Assembly: GCA_019648995.1 (NCBI GenBank)
Contig: BLXT01002128.1
Coordinates: 83,275-114,339, forward strand
DNA from: Plakobranchus ocellatus
Lineage: Eukaryota; Mollusca; Gastropoda; Plakobranchidae
Direction of reading: 5' to 3'
Length of the DNA stretch: 31,065 bases
Within the stretch, counting starts at the first letter, position 1, and every line of letters begins with the position of its first letter. This document shows positions 12,201-20,822 of this stretch, piece after piece. Under the pieces are notes generated by a model, which searched no databases, was not told the origin of the DNA, and saw nothing but the letters and a program-made list of their open reading frames with translations. The position numbers and the translations under genes are program-made.

Positions 12201-15200
12201 AAAAAAGTTTAGAAATCAAGCATACAAAGTTTGCAAGTTTTGGTTCATTCATTTTATAGCAATTTTAAAAGAGTTAATTGTAGTGGACTTAACTGTTTTA
12301 TCCATGTGATTGATGCTACTATGTACAAAGAATGTGGCTAAGGAGATAACTTAATTTTTGCAAAAATGTTTCTTATCTGGTTTTTCTACTGGAGTCTTCA
12401 ATCATTAAAAGATTTGAGGGTCTATAAAATGACTTAAATAATGAACAAACCATATTTAAATAAATTTTAAAATATATCTAAGACATAAGGCCTTTCTAAA
12501 GTATTGTCAAATGATAAATAATAAGGGATTGAGGGAGTGAGTTACTGTATGAGGGAGAAAGTGTATACCAGCATGAGAGGGAAACATATATTAAAAAAAA
12601 GGAAAAATTAGCACGATTTATTCGAATAAGATAACTGAGAGAGGGAAGAGGGGGGGAGGCTTTTTTTTTTGTTGTTTTTTGTTATTGTCTTTTTTCTATA
12701 TATATTTCACTTAAATGAGAGAAAATGAAAATTAAACAATCTGGGCCTAAAATTATAATTTTAAAGTGTAAAGAAATAAAAAGCCTGAAACAAGAATTTA
12801 GTAACTCTTCGGCATATATGGCCAATGAGACTAGATATAAGCTGCATCATTAATCTTTGTGGTTTCATCCGATAACCAAATGCCCCTAGTCCACAAAAAA
12901 TCTCTGGTCTCTCTAGCCTCGGTGTCTAGTAAGACCAGAGTTCTGGTCCTGGAAGACAATTCGTAACCTGATACTAATAGATCTATCAGTTTAATAGACC
13001 AGGGGCCATATGTAACTGGGCAGTTACGATCAAAACTTACAGAGTTTTTGACTTATCAAGTTCAAACTTGGTAAGTTGCATTCAAGTGATCAAAACGAAA
13101 CCTTTTTTTTTCAACTTCGTAAGTTGAAAATTTCTGACTTAGCATGGCTTCAGTCAGGAAGCAGGTGAATTAATTCTGTCTCCTAAGTTTTCCTTAACTG
13201 TCAGCATCAGCAGCAGCTCTCCCTTTGTGTGCGCGAGTTGCGCAGCTGCGAGGCCGCAAACAGAGTGGTAGTTGGTGATGAAAGACAAAGGGTTCATCTT
13301 TAAAATAAATAATAATAAAAAGTAAAGACAGTGTTAATGCATATGCGCACAGACAGATTCTTCTAAAAATTTTCCTATTAGTACATAAGGCAATTATTTT
13401 GTAAACAAATCTTCACAAGTGAAAAGATGATTTGCTTTGTGTCATCTAAGGTCAACAGGCTAGGCATCTACTGTCTTCAAGATTCTCGATTTTGAGCCTC
13501 TAAAAGTAAACAGAGCTGAGGATTATCTCTTTGCTTTGGAATTTAAAATGATAATGTGACAGGTTTTTTTTTCTTTAATAAATGAAATCCTACAAAGGCG
13601 CTATTTTCAAAAAAAAACGAGCAGCATGATTTGAAGCTCAGCAAAAAACGATGTGTATAGGATGTAATAAAGGCCCCAAGTGAAGCCTAAGATCTCTTGT
13701 AAGCATATACATTACAATGGAAAAAAAACAAAAGACAAACAAATCAAGGGAAAAAACGCATTCGATCTTTTTTCAAATATATTTTCTGTGAGTTCAAGCT
13801 GAGTCTTGGCCTAGATCTAGATGTAGAACAATCATCATTAGGCTTACCCAACTACAAAATTTATTATGATGATGTAGATCTATATAGATCTATCATATAT
13901 GGCCCTCTTTCCACAACAATTATAATCATCTATATATCTTCATAGTTGACTTTATTACTCAAAGGTGGTTTTTTTATATGAAGTAGGCCTAATAAAATGT
14001 TTTCTATAGGCGCAACAACTGATAACACAAAGTATGTGTAGTTTTCATCTCAGAACAAGACCTAAAACATTGCGCAAGAACTCACGATTCACACAAAAAA
14101 AAAATCTTGATCAGATAATGAATTGTGTTCTATTTTTCTTTCATGTCTTTTAATTTTTTTTAAGCACCAACAGTTCCAACCAATATCATCCCAGCCACCC
14201 AAGCACCATATTGCTGCTGTACCACAATAGGACGCTGTAAGCTAATGCGCATGCACATGGCTAGATCTAGAACATCGAGTACTTTTTGCTTGTGAGAGTT
14301 AGGATGAAAACCTAGCTATTCCAAGACATTGTCTCACTTGAATTCAACTTAGTATGTGCAACTTGACTAAGTTTTGACTTGACCTCAAATCAGCATAAAG
14401 AGTTGCATACCAGCTCTGATACCTTTCATTGTCTTACCAAAAATACATATTATTCAACAGACTTAATTGACTTGAGAAATGTGCAGCGATCTAAATCTTC
14501 AAGGCCCTACTTTTGATTTAAAATCTAGACTTCATGTACATCTAGGTCTCGTCAACAATACAACAAAAACAGACACTGTTGAATTTCTGTGGTCCTGTTT
14601 TCTCACATCATGGTCATTATTTATATAGCATCGGAAGTTCCTGTTCATTGGCTGGAACTAGTCTGTACCACAATGTCAAAGCATTCTAGTCTTTCCTTAA
14701 GTGTAAATGATCTCAGGCTTTATGCCCCAGCCAAAAAAAATTATCTATGATGTTTTTAATATGGAAGTGAACTCAGGCTTTCTGTCCCTGCTCAAAATTT
14801 ATTTATCTCAGTTTTTCATTTGAAAGTGATCTCAGATTTTCGGTCCCCCATCAAACAATAAGCATAAATAAATGAAATGTATCCCAATAAGTTTAAAATA
14901 CTATCATTCAAGTCCACTTCTACATCTAGATTTAGGTCTCTACTTCTAGACATAGGCCTAAATCCTGTTCACTTTTTAGGCATAAATGAAAAAAATATGG
15001 TATATATCACAAAATCTATCTACATCCTTTTCACTTTTCTCAGTTAAAAAAAAGAATAAAAAACACAATAGATCTAGATCTAGAGTCTAGATGTAGATCT
15101 ATCAAAAAAAAAGTGATACCGAGCTGCCTAGAGTGCTGAAAGCCTGGCAAGGCATATATTCGCTTATAAGTCAATAGGCGGTAACTTCCAATTCTATATT

Positions 15201-15581
15201 TATAAGAATCATGATATAAACAAACGGGACCGCAGAAGTTCAGTGCCTTCAGTGGTGCCCAAAACAAACCAAAGTCTATAATGGGAGCACTTGCCTATAA
15301 AATTCATATAGATCGTCTTTAGGTGTCACTTTAATTACCTGTTTTCGATAATAACCGAATAATACTACTTTCAGAATAACGCCGATGAACAGTTTTCCGT
15401 AATTATTCTTGTGATACAATCCAAAGAAACATAAAAAACACACGCACAAAAATTGAATAGATAGAATGAGAAAAATACTCTGATAACTTTAGCTAAAAAA
15501 ATTATAGAGTAAATTAATTAATTTGATAAATAGTAATTTTAGACATCAAAACACAGATAGCAGATACACTACCTCCGCCAT
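3141..15581 (-). CDS. MIER1: MIER1 (mesoderm induction early response protein), 5' part, five exons; 3' part left of window
   Basis: MIER proteins are nuclear corepressors that recruit HDAC1/2 through an ELM2-SANT module. Joining minus-strand pieces 15573-15581, 9032-9059, 7759-7889, 6815-7076 and 3141-3220 gives one open frame of about 170 residues with matching phases at every junction. Seen: a start MAE, an acidic block around residues 14-45 with DFDPSAEMMIHEYDDERTL and a following DEEE, then PIEVLLAQY at about residues 60-68, a Ser/Thr-rich stretch, and a Ser/acidic tract with EDESYEPVKDEKK. Known: vertebrate MIER1 begins MAE and has DFDDERTLEEEE, then PIHELL, then a Ser/acid tract ending in a lysine pair just before ELM2. 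The order and spacing agree. The long polyacidic run of vertebrate MIER1 is absent here. ELM2 and SANT are not in the window and should lie left of base 1. MIER2 or MIER3 cannot be fully excluded, but the neighbour DNAI4 favours MIER1. Some exons could still be missing inside the 6.5-kb intron 1. Confidence 0.88.
3514..3808 (-). mobile_element. Non-LTR retrotransposon 3'-end fragment, minus strand
   Basis: On the minus strand an open frame of about 97 codons shows the C-terminal tail of a LINE reverse transcriptase protein: RKRQATFFGHVMRRE, then LEGKRSRGKQREKL, then a helical stretch ending KKWRTMIANAVKQGT and a stop. The stop lies inside a (TGA)n tail at 3515-3528, the same 3' architecture as the fragment at 1895-2808, so both belong to one family or close relatives. 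It is heavily 5'-truncated, but the tail frame itself is intact, suggesting a younger insertion. It sits in MIER1 intron 4, only about 0.3 kb from exon 5. Confidence 0.85.
5100..6074 (+). repeat. Dispersed ~0.9-kb repeat, copy 2, with internal duplication
   Basis: Direct-orientation homologue of 328-1192. It is about 110 bp longer because an 86-bp part is duplicated at a 144-bp period (5271-5356 and 5415-5500, nearly identical). The two dispersed copies lie on either side of MIER1 exon 5 and both LINE fragments. The tandem copies are closer to each other than the two dispersed copies are, so the internal duplication is younger. Confidence 0.75.
6815..7076 (-). CDS. MIER1: MIER1 exon 4, PIxxLL motif and Ser/Thr-rich linker
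   Basis: 262 bases (87 codons plus one base). The acceptor is TTCATAG (ends 7077) and the donor GTAAGACC (from 6814). It starts ESEIPIEVLLAQYSAAA, equivalent to the vertebrate block ending PIHELLSLY. It continues with a Ser/Thr-rich stretch (SSRSTTSSSKEE) and an amphipathic, mildly acidic tail ending SQAERLLR. Where vertebrate MIER1 has a long Glu/Asp run, this exon has only scattered acidic residues. Its last T joins CA of exon 5 to make Ser. Confidence 0.85.
7077..7758 (-). other. MIER1 intron 3, GC-AG type
   Basis: The donor is AAAAG|GCATGT and the acceptor TTCATAG. No repeat or other feature was recognised inside, apart from T-rich runs. Confidence 0.65.
7759..7889 (-). CDS. MIER1: MIER1 exon 3, conserved acidic block
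   Basis: 131 bases: two completing a codon, then 43 codons. It holds the most recognisable MIER1 signature, FDPSAEMMIHEYDDERTLDE, followed by a glycine/serine linker and GELDDLQK. The acceptor is CATCAG at 7892-7890. A second CAG six bases further in would also keep the frame and would drop two residues. The donor is AAAAG followed by GCATGT, not GT. Ending at AAG is the choice that keeps phase 0 into exon 4 and gives LQK-ESEIPIE, matching the vertebrate alignment. Confidence 0.85.
7958..8752. mobile_element. Candidate pogo/Tc1-like MITE with TA target duplication
   Basis: The left end begins CAGTAGAGCTCGGCTACAAA after a TA (7956-7957). The right end read inwards is CAATGGAGCTTGCCTACAAT before a TA (8753-8754). 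The two share GAGCT, CTACAA and GGGAC in register over about 25 bases. The 795-bp interior has no transposase. Near the right end a second inverted pair (8695-8740) repeats part of the terminal sequence. Known: pogo/Tigger and Tc1-mariner elements duplicate TA and often start CAGT. Family assignment is inference. It lies within MIER1 intron 2. Confidence 0.5.
8917..9025 (-). mobile_element. SINE 3' part with (AATC)n tail
   Basis: The plus strand shows GATT repeated (8917-8938), then a block with CAGTCCACCATTAAGCGGTGATCTCAG. The same block occurs at 20690-20740, next to degenerate Pol III boxes. On the minus strand the microsatellite is at the 3' end, as expected for a SINE tail. The 5' tRNA-like head is not visible here. 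Confidence 0.5.
9032..9059 (-). CDS. MIER1: MIER1 exon 2, 28-nt microexon
   Basis: The minus strand shows a strong acceptor (a T-rich run, then TTTGCAG) ending at 9060, 28 bases reading VARSDTSSP plus one base, and a consensus donor GTAAGAAT from 9031. It enters in phase 0 (after MAE) and leaves in phase 1, so its last G completes GAT (Asp) with the first two bases of exon 3. The Ser-rich content fits the Ser-rich N-terminus of vertebrate MIER1. It is far too short for standard ORF finding. Confidence 0.72.
10631..10895 (+). repeat. Two diverged direct copies of an ~80-bp block
   Basis: ATAATAGTATAGGCTTAAAA with downstream TAATGTGTAAAACTCAGATCTAGCTT (10631-10715) matches TTATATAGGCTCATAGGTG with TAATGCGTAAAAATTAGATCTAGCTT (10822-10895). 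The period is about 190 bp, giving a local duplication. Confidence 0.55.
11358..11433. repeat. Hairpin-forming repeat (CTGGTCTGTCTAGCCA)
   Basis: TCTGGTCTGTCTAGCCA occurs at 11358 and again at 11397. The second copy is followed after CAA by its near-exact reverse complement (TGGCTACGCAGACCAGA), forming a 17-bp stem with two mismatches and a 3-nt loop. A related hairpin is at 12902-12940. Confidence 0.6.
12169..12399. mobile_element. Short MITE with 28-bp terminal inverted repeats
   Basis: The left end, beginning GAAGACTCCAATGG at 12169-12196, and the reverse complement of 12372-12399, beginning GAAGACTCCAGTAG, match at 26 of 28 positions. The 231-bp interior is AT-rich and non-coding. No clear target duplication was seen, so the superfamily is unassigned. 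Confidence 0.6.
12902..12940. repeat. Hairpin repeat related to 11358-11433
   Basis: CTCTGGTCTCTCTAG and CTAGTAAGACCAGAG face each other around a short loop, with a perfect 9-bp outer stem. The sequence resembles the hairpin 1.5 kb to the left. Confidence 0.5.
14700..14850 (+). repeat. Three degenerate ~60-bp tandem units
   Basis: ATGATCTCAGGCTTTATGCCCC, AGTGAACTCAGGCTTTCTGTCCC and AGTGATCTCAGATTTTCGGTCCC recur at 14708, 14768 and 14827, giving periods of 60 and 59. The GTGATCTCAGGCTTTC core also occurs in the SINE-related blocks at 8960 and 20712. Confidence 0.6.
15573..15581 (-). CDS. MIER1: MIER1 exon 1, coding part (Met-Ala-Glu)
   Basis: On the minus strand ATG GCG GAG is followed at once by the donor GTAGTG (GT at 15572-15571). 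The ATG context is good: A at -3 and G at +4. Only nine coding bases lie here and the exon ends in phase 0, which fits exon 2. The MAE start matches the vertebrate MIER1 N-terminus. A CCAAT box 80 bases upstream supports this as the 5' end. The 5' UTR limit is not known; the transcription start probably lies between 15585 and 15630. Confidence 0.7.
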
Positions 15582-15660
15582 TTTCACCGCAGAAAACGAA
15601 CTTCGATAACGAGGCTGGTCAAATCACACATCCGCGCTTCCAAAAGTGTGAACGTTTTTC

Positions 15661-15665
15661 ATTGG
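15661..15665 (-). promoter_or_regulatory. CCAAT box facing MIER1
   Basis: ATTGG on the plus strand (CCAAT on the minus) lies 80 bases upstream of the MIER1 ATG, where an NF-Y site would sit for a start just before that ATG. The surrounding 15575-15650 is richer in CpG than the flanks. Confidence 0.5.
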
Positions 15666-15843
15666 TCTAACTGCATTTCTATTTTTCAATGATTACCCTA
15701 ACATTTCATTACAAATTCACTCTTGTTGCAACCAAAATTGACAAAAAACGAAATTATATTCTAAATCTATCATCATAAAATGCATTTAGTGACCTAGAGA
15801 TTAGAATATTTATTTTTTAAAGATTTTCGGTTGCTTTTTTCAA

Positions 15844-15944
15844 CCAATCAAAAGCAATATAACATGTGAATACGTAACTAATGACAACGAACACAACCAA
15901 TAGCAAGAGAAGATAACCACAAGGGTTTTTTAATCGATATAAAA
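15844..15944 (+). promoter_or_regulatory. Candidate DNAI4 promoter: two CCAAT boxes, X-box-like site, TATA-like box
   Basis: Plus-strand CCAAT at 15844-15848 and 15897-15901, an imperfect RFX X-box (GTAACT AAT GACAAC, 15874-15888) between them, and TATAAAA at 15938-15944. Together with the minus-facing CCAAT box at 15661 they suggest a shared divergent promoter. Known: NF-Y and RFX sites often drive ciliary genes. Motif placement is seen; function is inferred. Confidence 0.4.
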
Positions 15945-16530
15945 TCTCTACAGATTTTAGCGATATATATTTTCAAGTTATCATTCAGGTGACGAAGTTA
16001 TTAATGCCTATGAAAGTAAGAAAAGTTTACAAATACCGCACTCCCAAAAACTCTGCTTTTTATGTGAGAGTTTGATAAATAGGAAAGCTCAGCACTCTTG
16101 GAAACAAAAGTAATAAAGGATCCTGAGGATGCAGGAGCGGTTGATAAAGTAGACAAAAAATAGAAAGAGCAACGGCCAACTTAAACTAATCAGAACAAAA
16201 AAAGTCAACGAAACGTTAAAAAGTTTCGCCTGCATTGGCTTCATCTGTTACACTAGAGAGGCCATAATGAAGTGTGGTGCAGGGAAATAGACAGTTGTAA
16301 CCAGTCAGTGAATGAAGAAAAGCGAGGGGAGAGAGGGGGGAGGGGGGTCACAACCGAAGAGCGACTGGGAAAGATCCGGAGGAAGTGTTGAGGGTTTGAT
16401 TTCGAAAAACAGAGACTAATACATTGTGGTCAACGTGTGTGAAAAAAGTCAATTATAACAAGTAAGCGGATAGAGAAAAAGGAGGGGGAGTGAAGTGGTG
16501 AGAGCAAGGAGAACGATTTGGTTGGCGAGT

Positions 16531-16547
16531 GGGGGGGGGGGGGGGGN
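16531..16547 (+). repeat. Poly-G run of 16 ending in an ambiguous base
   Basis: Sixteen G followed by one N. The length is probably unreliable in the assembly. Confidence 0.9.
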
Positions 16548-16850
16548 AAGCGTTGATTGCAAAGAGATTGTGTAGAAAATGGATGCATATGAAAGAAGGC
16601 TAGGGGCAAGAAGATGTAGAGAAGTTTAAGAATGAGGTGTTGTGTTGTAGGTTTTGTATTCCAGGGCCAATTGGGTTCTAAAGCACATATATATTATATT
16701 AAGGGTAGGTAGTGTGGCATTCATTAAAATCCTATTTAGTTATCAACACAGTGCTCAATGCCTACTTGGTAAGGGAGGACTGAACATTAAATAGCACACA
16801 CTAATGTTCTTATATATATGCGTGTGTGAGTGTGATTTATACATATATGT

Positions 16851-16905
16851 AGAGAGAGGGAGAGAGAAAGAGAGAGATATAGAGGGAGAGAGAGAGAGAC
16901 GGAGG

Positions 16906-16951
<46 letters not shown>
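16851..16951 (+). repeat. (GA)n microsatellite, interrupted
   Basis: AG/GA dinucleotides with a few GGG interruptions, ending in a pure run of about 20 units. Confidence 0.95.
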
Positions 16952-16953
<2 letters not shown>

Positions 16954-17445
16954 AAAGGAAACAGTTAATGATTTGACAAAAGTGATATAGTTTCCCTATG
17001 ACAGAAAACAAACCTCTATTATTTATCAAAAACGATTACTTTCTATTAAACTATACCGGATACTTAAATTGTTGTGATAATTTTGTTTATGTACGTTCCT
17101 TTCTTTTTTCATTGTGTGTGCGTGTGCTTATTTTTTTTTCTTTGACTATGTATTGGAATTAATGGGTTTTTCATTTGCAGTTACGGGTTTCACACAAACA
17201 TCTCATGTCACAATTTTTTAGCTTAGCCCGTGTCTTTGGTATTGAATTTGTAATTATTATTTATTAATGATAAAGCCTATTAGACAAGACATTACAAAGT
17301 TGTTGTTCAAATTTGTTAAAATAAGATGGTGGCGGTATTCTTTTACTATACTGCCGAGGAGAGATTGCGTTTCTGTCGTACATAGTGTTACAGAGTCCAC
17401 TAGTTGCTGCGACTATTGTCATCATATTGTTACTGTTACTGTTGC

Positions 17446-17477
17446 TAACTACTACTACTACTATTACTACTACTACG

Positions 17478-17519
<42 letters not shown>

Positions 17520-17583
17520 GCTACTACTGCTACTACTGCTACTACTGCTGCTACTACTGCTACTACTGCTACTACTGCTACTG

Positions 17584-17637
<54 letters not shown>

Positions 17638-17661
17638 TTACTACTGCTACTGCTACTGCTA

Positions 17662-17693
<32 letters not shown>

Positions 17694-17731
17694 GCTGTTA
17701 CTGTTGCTGCTGCTATTACTACTACTATTAC
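17446..17731 (+). repeat. Composite CTA/CTG trinucleotide array
   Basis: About 285 bases of CTA repeats with interspersed CTG (hexamer-like CTACTG sections) and a CTG-rich right end. All frames are open (poly-Thr, poly-Tyr, poly-Ser, poly-Val), but none has a credible start or splice context, so it is a satellite and not a gene. Confidence 0.95.
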
Positions 17732-17828
17732 ATTTGACAAGTTTGATTTGCTGCAAGATTGTCATGGTTTGACTTTTTAATATTATTTTGACCAACTTTA
17801 TATTCGTACAGATTTATTATCTTTTGAC

Positions 17829-17868
17829 TATATTATTATTATTATTATCATCATTATTATTGTTGTTG

Positions 17869-17928
<60 letters not shown>
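17829..17928 (+). repeat. (TTA)n microsatellite
   Basis: TTA/ATT repeats with a short TTG section near 17861. It lies 100 bases right of the CTA/CTG array. Confidence 0.95.
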
Positions 17929-18216
17929 GTGAAATTGAATGATATTTTTGTTAAAGCGAAAGAGCACCAAATTGAAATCTTCAGGACAGCAATAAATGCT
18001 TGGCAGCGAATGTCATCAATTTGCAAATAGATGAATCATCCCAAATCAGTGTAGTGACAACTAACGGAGCGCTAACGATAGGCCTACATGTTTGAAAATA
18101 TTCAGTTTCCTTGGTGCTAGCGCACACCAAGTTGGCTTCTTGTCGAACTGTCGGAGGTATCCTTTGTGTCTTACAGCCTGGTTTTATGTCAGCGGCTCTG
18201 TTGGATAAGGGAAAGG

Positions 18217-18244
18217 NNNNNNNNNNNNNNNNNNNNNNNNNNNN
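18217..18244. other. Assembly gap (28 N)
   Basis: A run of N flanked on the right by eight G. True size unknown. Confidence 0.99.
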
Positions 18245-18450
18245 GGGGGGGGTGCCATTACGTGACCACGCATAATTCTACTGACCGATGTGCCGCGCGA
18301 ACCACAAGGCCATTCTTTTTACGCAAATGATCAGTCCAACTTGGATTTGGGTGGCGCACGGTAACTGCGACATCGGACCGCCTTGTCGGCTATTACAAGT
18401 CGCGCCGCCTCTAGTGTGGGTCTACGCTAAGTTTGTTGTAGCTAAGGGTC

Positions 18451-18611
18451 TAAAATTGAGAAACGAGAAATAAAGGCGTGGTCAAAGGGAAGAACTGAGG
18501 ACAGAATAAAGATGCTATGATACTGAATGTAAAATTGAGAAACGAGAAATAAAGGCGTGGTCAAAGGGAAGAACTGAGGACAGAATAAAGATGCTATGAT
18601 ACTGAATGTAA
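18451..18611 (+). repeat. Exact tandem duplication, 79-bp unit, two copies
   Basis: The unit starting TAAAATTGAGAAACGAGAAA at 18451 repeats without visible change from 18530. Exactness and closeness to a gap suggest either a very recent duplication or an assembly artefact. Confidence 0.9.
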
Positions 18612-20689
18612 TATGCGATTTATCATCCATCGAGTGGGCTGACTGAAGATTATGCACATATCATTCTTGTTAACACAGACAATGCAAGCTCAGCGGCGCT
18701 ATCACTTTATCCTGAGATGCGGAAAAGGTGGACTACAAATTGGATTTTTTCCCCTATTGTGTCGCGCCTGGTTTCTTAAGTCTGTCGAATGGAGAGAAAG
18801 GTCTTACGTAAAGTGAATGTGCTGATGTGTTTTGTCATTAAGCTAGAGTTTAGATCTGGATAATACAACAGTTCCCTACTTGTAAACATCAGGATGGATA
18901 TTGACTATCTAATTTCTGTTGTTTTTAAGAAGCCACCCATATGGTACAAAATATGGAAATACTCTTTGGATAAATTGCGGAAAAACAAAGCATGACAGAC
19001 ACCGATTAAGATATGACATTAATTTAAATTATTGCTGAGCAAAAGTAAGTCTCTTTCAAATGAAGCCGTATTACAACCTTTAAAAAATAAGATGTGTTAC
19101 ATTGGAAGAGAGTTTGCGTATGTAGAATTCCGTGTTCACTATGTACACTGTATATTGCTTGCACTTGCACTTTAAGTCTGCCATCTGTGATACTTTTCCT
19201 ACCACTAAGTGATTATTGATAAAAAAAAAAAAAAATTAAAAAAAAGGACAAGCTCGCAATTAAGTATACATAGGTAACATGCATTGCTAAAGTGTCAGAT
19301 TAAATATCGAAATTCCAAGTCGAGAGGATTATCGATAGTGTCGTGATTTCGAGATCAAGCCGTGCATGGATCCTGATTGTAGGAATGAAAACAGACCTGG
19401 ATCTATAGGCCTAGGCCGTACTAAAAGTCAATAATATCTAAATAATTCGACTCTTGAAACCCAGCGCCAGCAGAGTCAAAACGTTACCAGTTAGAATTCC
19501 TATTAACAGAACCAATAGCGCAACGAAACATGTCAACGTCGAAATCAAACAAAAAGCTTTTGGCCCCAAGGTATTTGAATCAATTTTTAGGAAACTTGCA
19601 AAAAAGTTAGAAGTTAAGCTCAAAAGTTAAGCTACGAAATTTTGGGTAAAATTGCACTGAGATTTAGATCTAGATCACACCAATATTTTCTTACAAAATC
19701 AATGAGATGCTTAAAATACACAGAAAATATAGATCTAGATTCTAGTAGCAATAACAATGAATCACCGATAATCTTTGAAATTTTAGTTTGTCATGTTTTC
19801 AAACTATTAATTGGATTCGGCAAGTAAATTACCATTAGATATGTGGTCACTTGATAATTACCGAAATGCCCAGGATCCACTGGTCTTAAACTACCATAAG
19901 TACATGATATTGGTATTTCATTGACAGTGACATGTATCATAATCTATTACAACACATGTCTGTGATATTTTCAATTTTAAAGCAATCAAATGTCTCACAT
20001 TAAACATTCATTGTAAACAAGACACTTAAACCAAAGTAATGGAAGACCCAATCTCTCTCACAGAAACTAACAAGCAGTGAAAGCTGTTCATTTACAAAAA
20101 GGCCCAAATTTTGCAGATAATGTAGGCTACTGAAATCAGCGCTTTTTCATTTGTTCCCACCCCGACTTTTTATATAGGCCCAGATTCTAACTTTATGAGC
20201 CAATAGGAGCAAACGAAAAAAAGTGTCAAATTGTGTAGATTTTGTCTGAAAATAATATTTTCATTATAACTTGGCCTGCGACCTGAAATCAACATTTAAG
20301 AGTATTGTATTTTATTTTTCTATTGCAGTCTAGAATCTAGATCTAGATCTTTACACTTGGTCATTTTTTTTTCTTCTGAATTTCAATTACACTTAAAGGA
20401 CTACAAGTTTTGAGATCCTTTGAAACACAACTCATTTGAACAACATTTTATTATTAATAAGCCTAGATTTAGATACTGATCTTCACTTGCCTCTTGAATA
20501 TATTTGTTTGACCCATGTCTTCATAAAGCACAAATTAGATATCTAGATCCTAAGTTTTAATTTGCTTGTATTGTTGATCTTTAGCTTTAGTTGTAATCCT
20601 TAGAGAGACTCCAAGTTTTGATTTTGATTTGTGTCTGTGTTCGGGGGAAAAAAGGGGGGCGTGGGTTAAGGGTTTTGTTTTCAGTTTTT

Positions 20690-20822
20690 TTATATAGCCA
20701 GTCCACTACAAGGTGATCTCAAACTTTCAGGCGAGGGCACTAATGGCGGGGCTCCAACCTGCAAAAGAAGATCCTTGCAGATCTTTAGGCAGCTTCACAA
20801 TCCACCGTGCCACTGACATCTC
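20690..20822 (-). mobile_element. tRNA-derived SINE (degenerate)
   Basis: On the minus strand TGGCACGGTGG (20802-20812) resembles a Pol III A box and GGTTGGAGCCC (20749-20759) a B box, at tRNA-like spacing. Downstream follows the CAGTCCACTA/GTGATCTCA block shared with 8938-9000. On the plus strand an ATGGCGGGG ORF of about 30 codons crosses it and is a by-product of the SINE. Confidence 0.5.

Larger units (their letters stand above)
9060..15572 (-). other. MIER1 intron 1 (6.5 kb)
   Basis: No further MIER1 exon was recognised, although a small one could be hidden. Contents: a GA-rich stretch near 9340-9470, a duplicated block (10631-10895), hairpin repeats (11358-11433, 12902-12940), a MITE (12169-12399), a CpG-richer patch near 13205-13270, a three-unit tandem repeat (14700-14850), and clusters of TAGATCTA palindromes (13810-13900, 15068-15105). 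Confidence 0.5.

Noticed and set aside
13205-13270. CpG-rich patch as an alternative MIER1 first exon
   Set aside because: No ATG with a donor in a matching phase was found; it sits in sequence that looks repeat-like.
17264-17795. Long open frames on both strands coding poly-Thr, poly-Tyr, poly-Val or poly-Ser
   Set aside because: They are all readings of the CTA/CTG trinucleotide array and have no splice or similarity support.
19438-19623. 61-codon minus-strand ORF with a hydrophobic, membrane-like segment
   Set aside because: Length and composition are expected by chance in AT-rich DNA; no homology was recognised.
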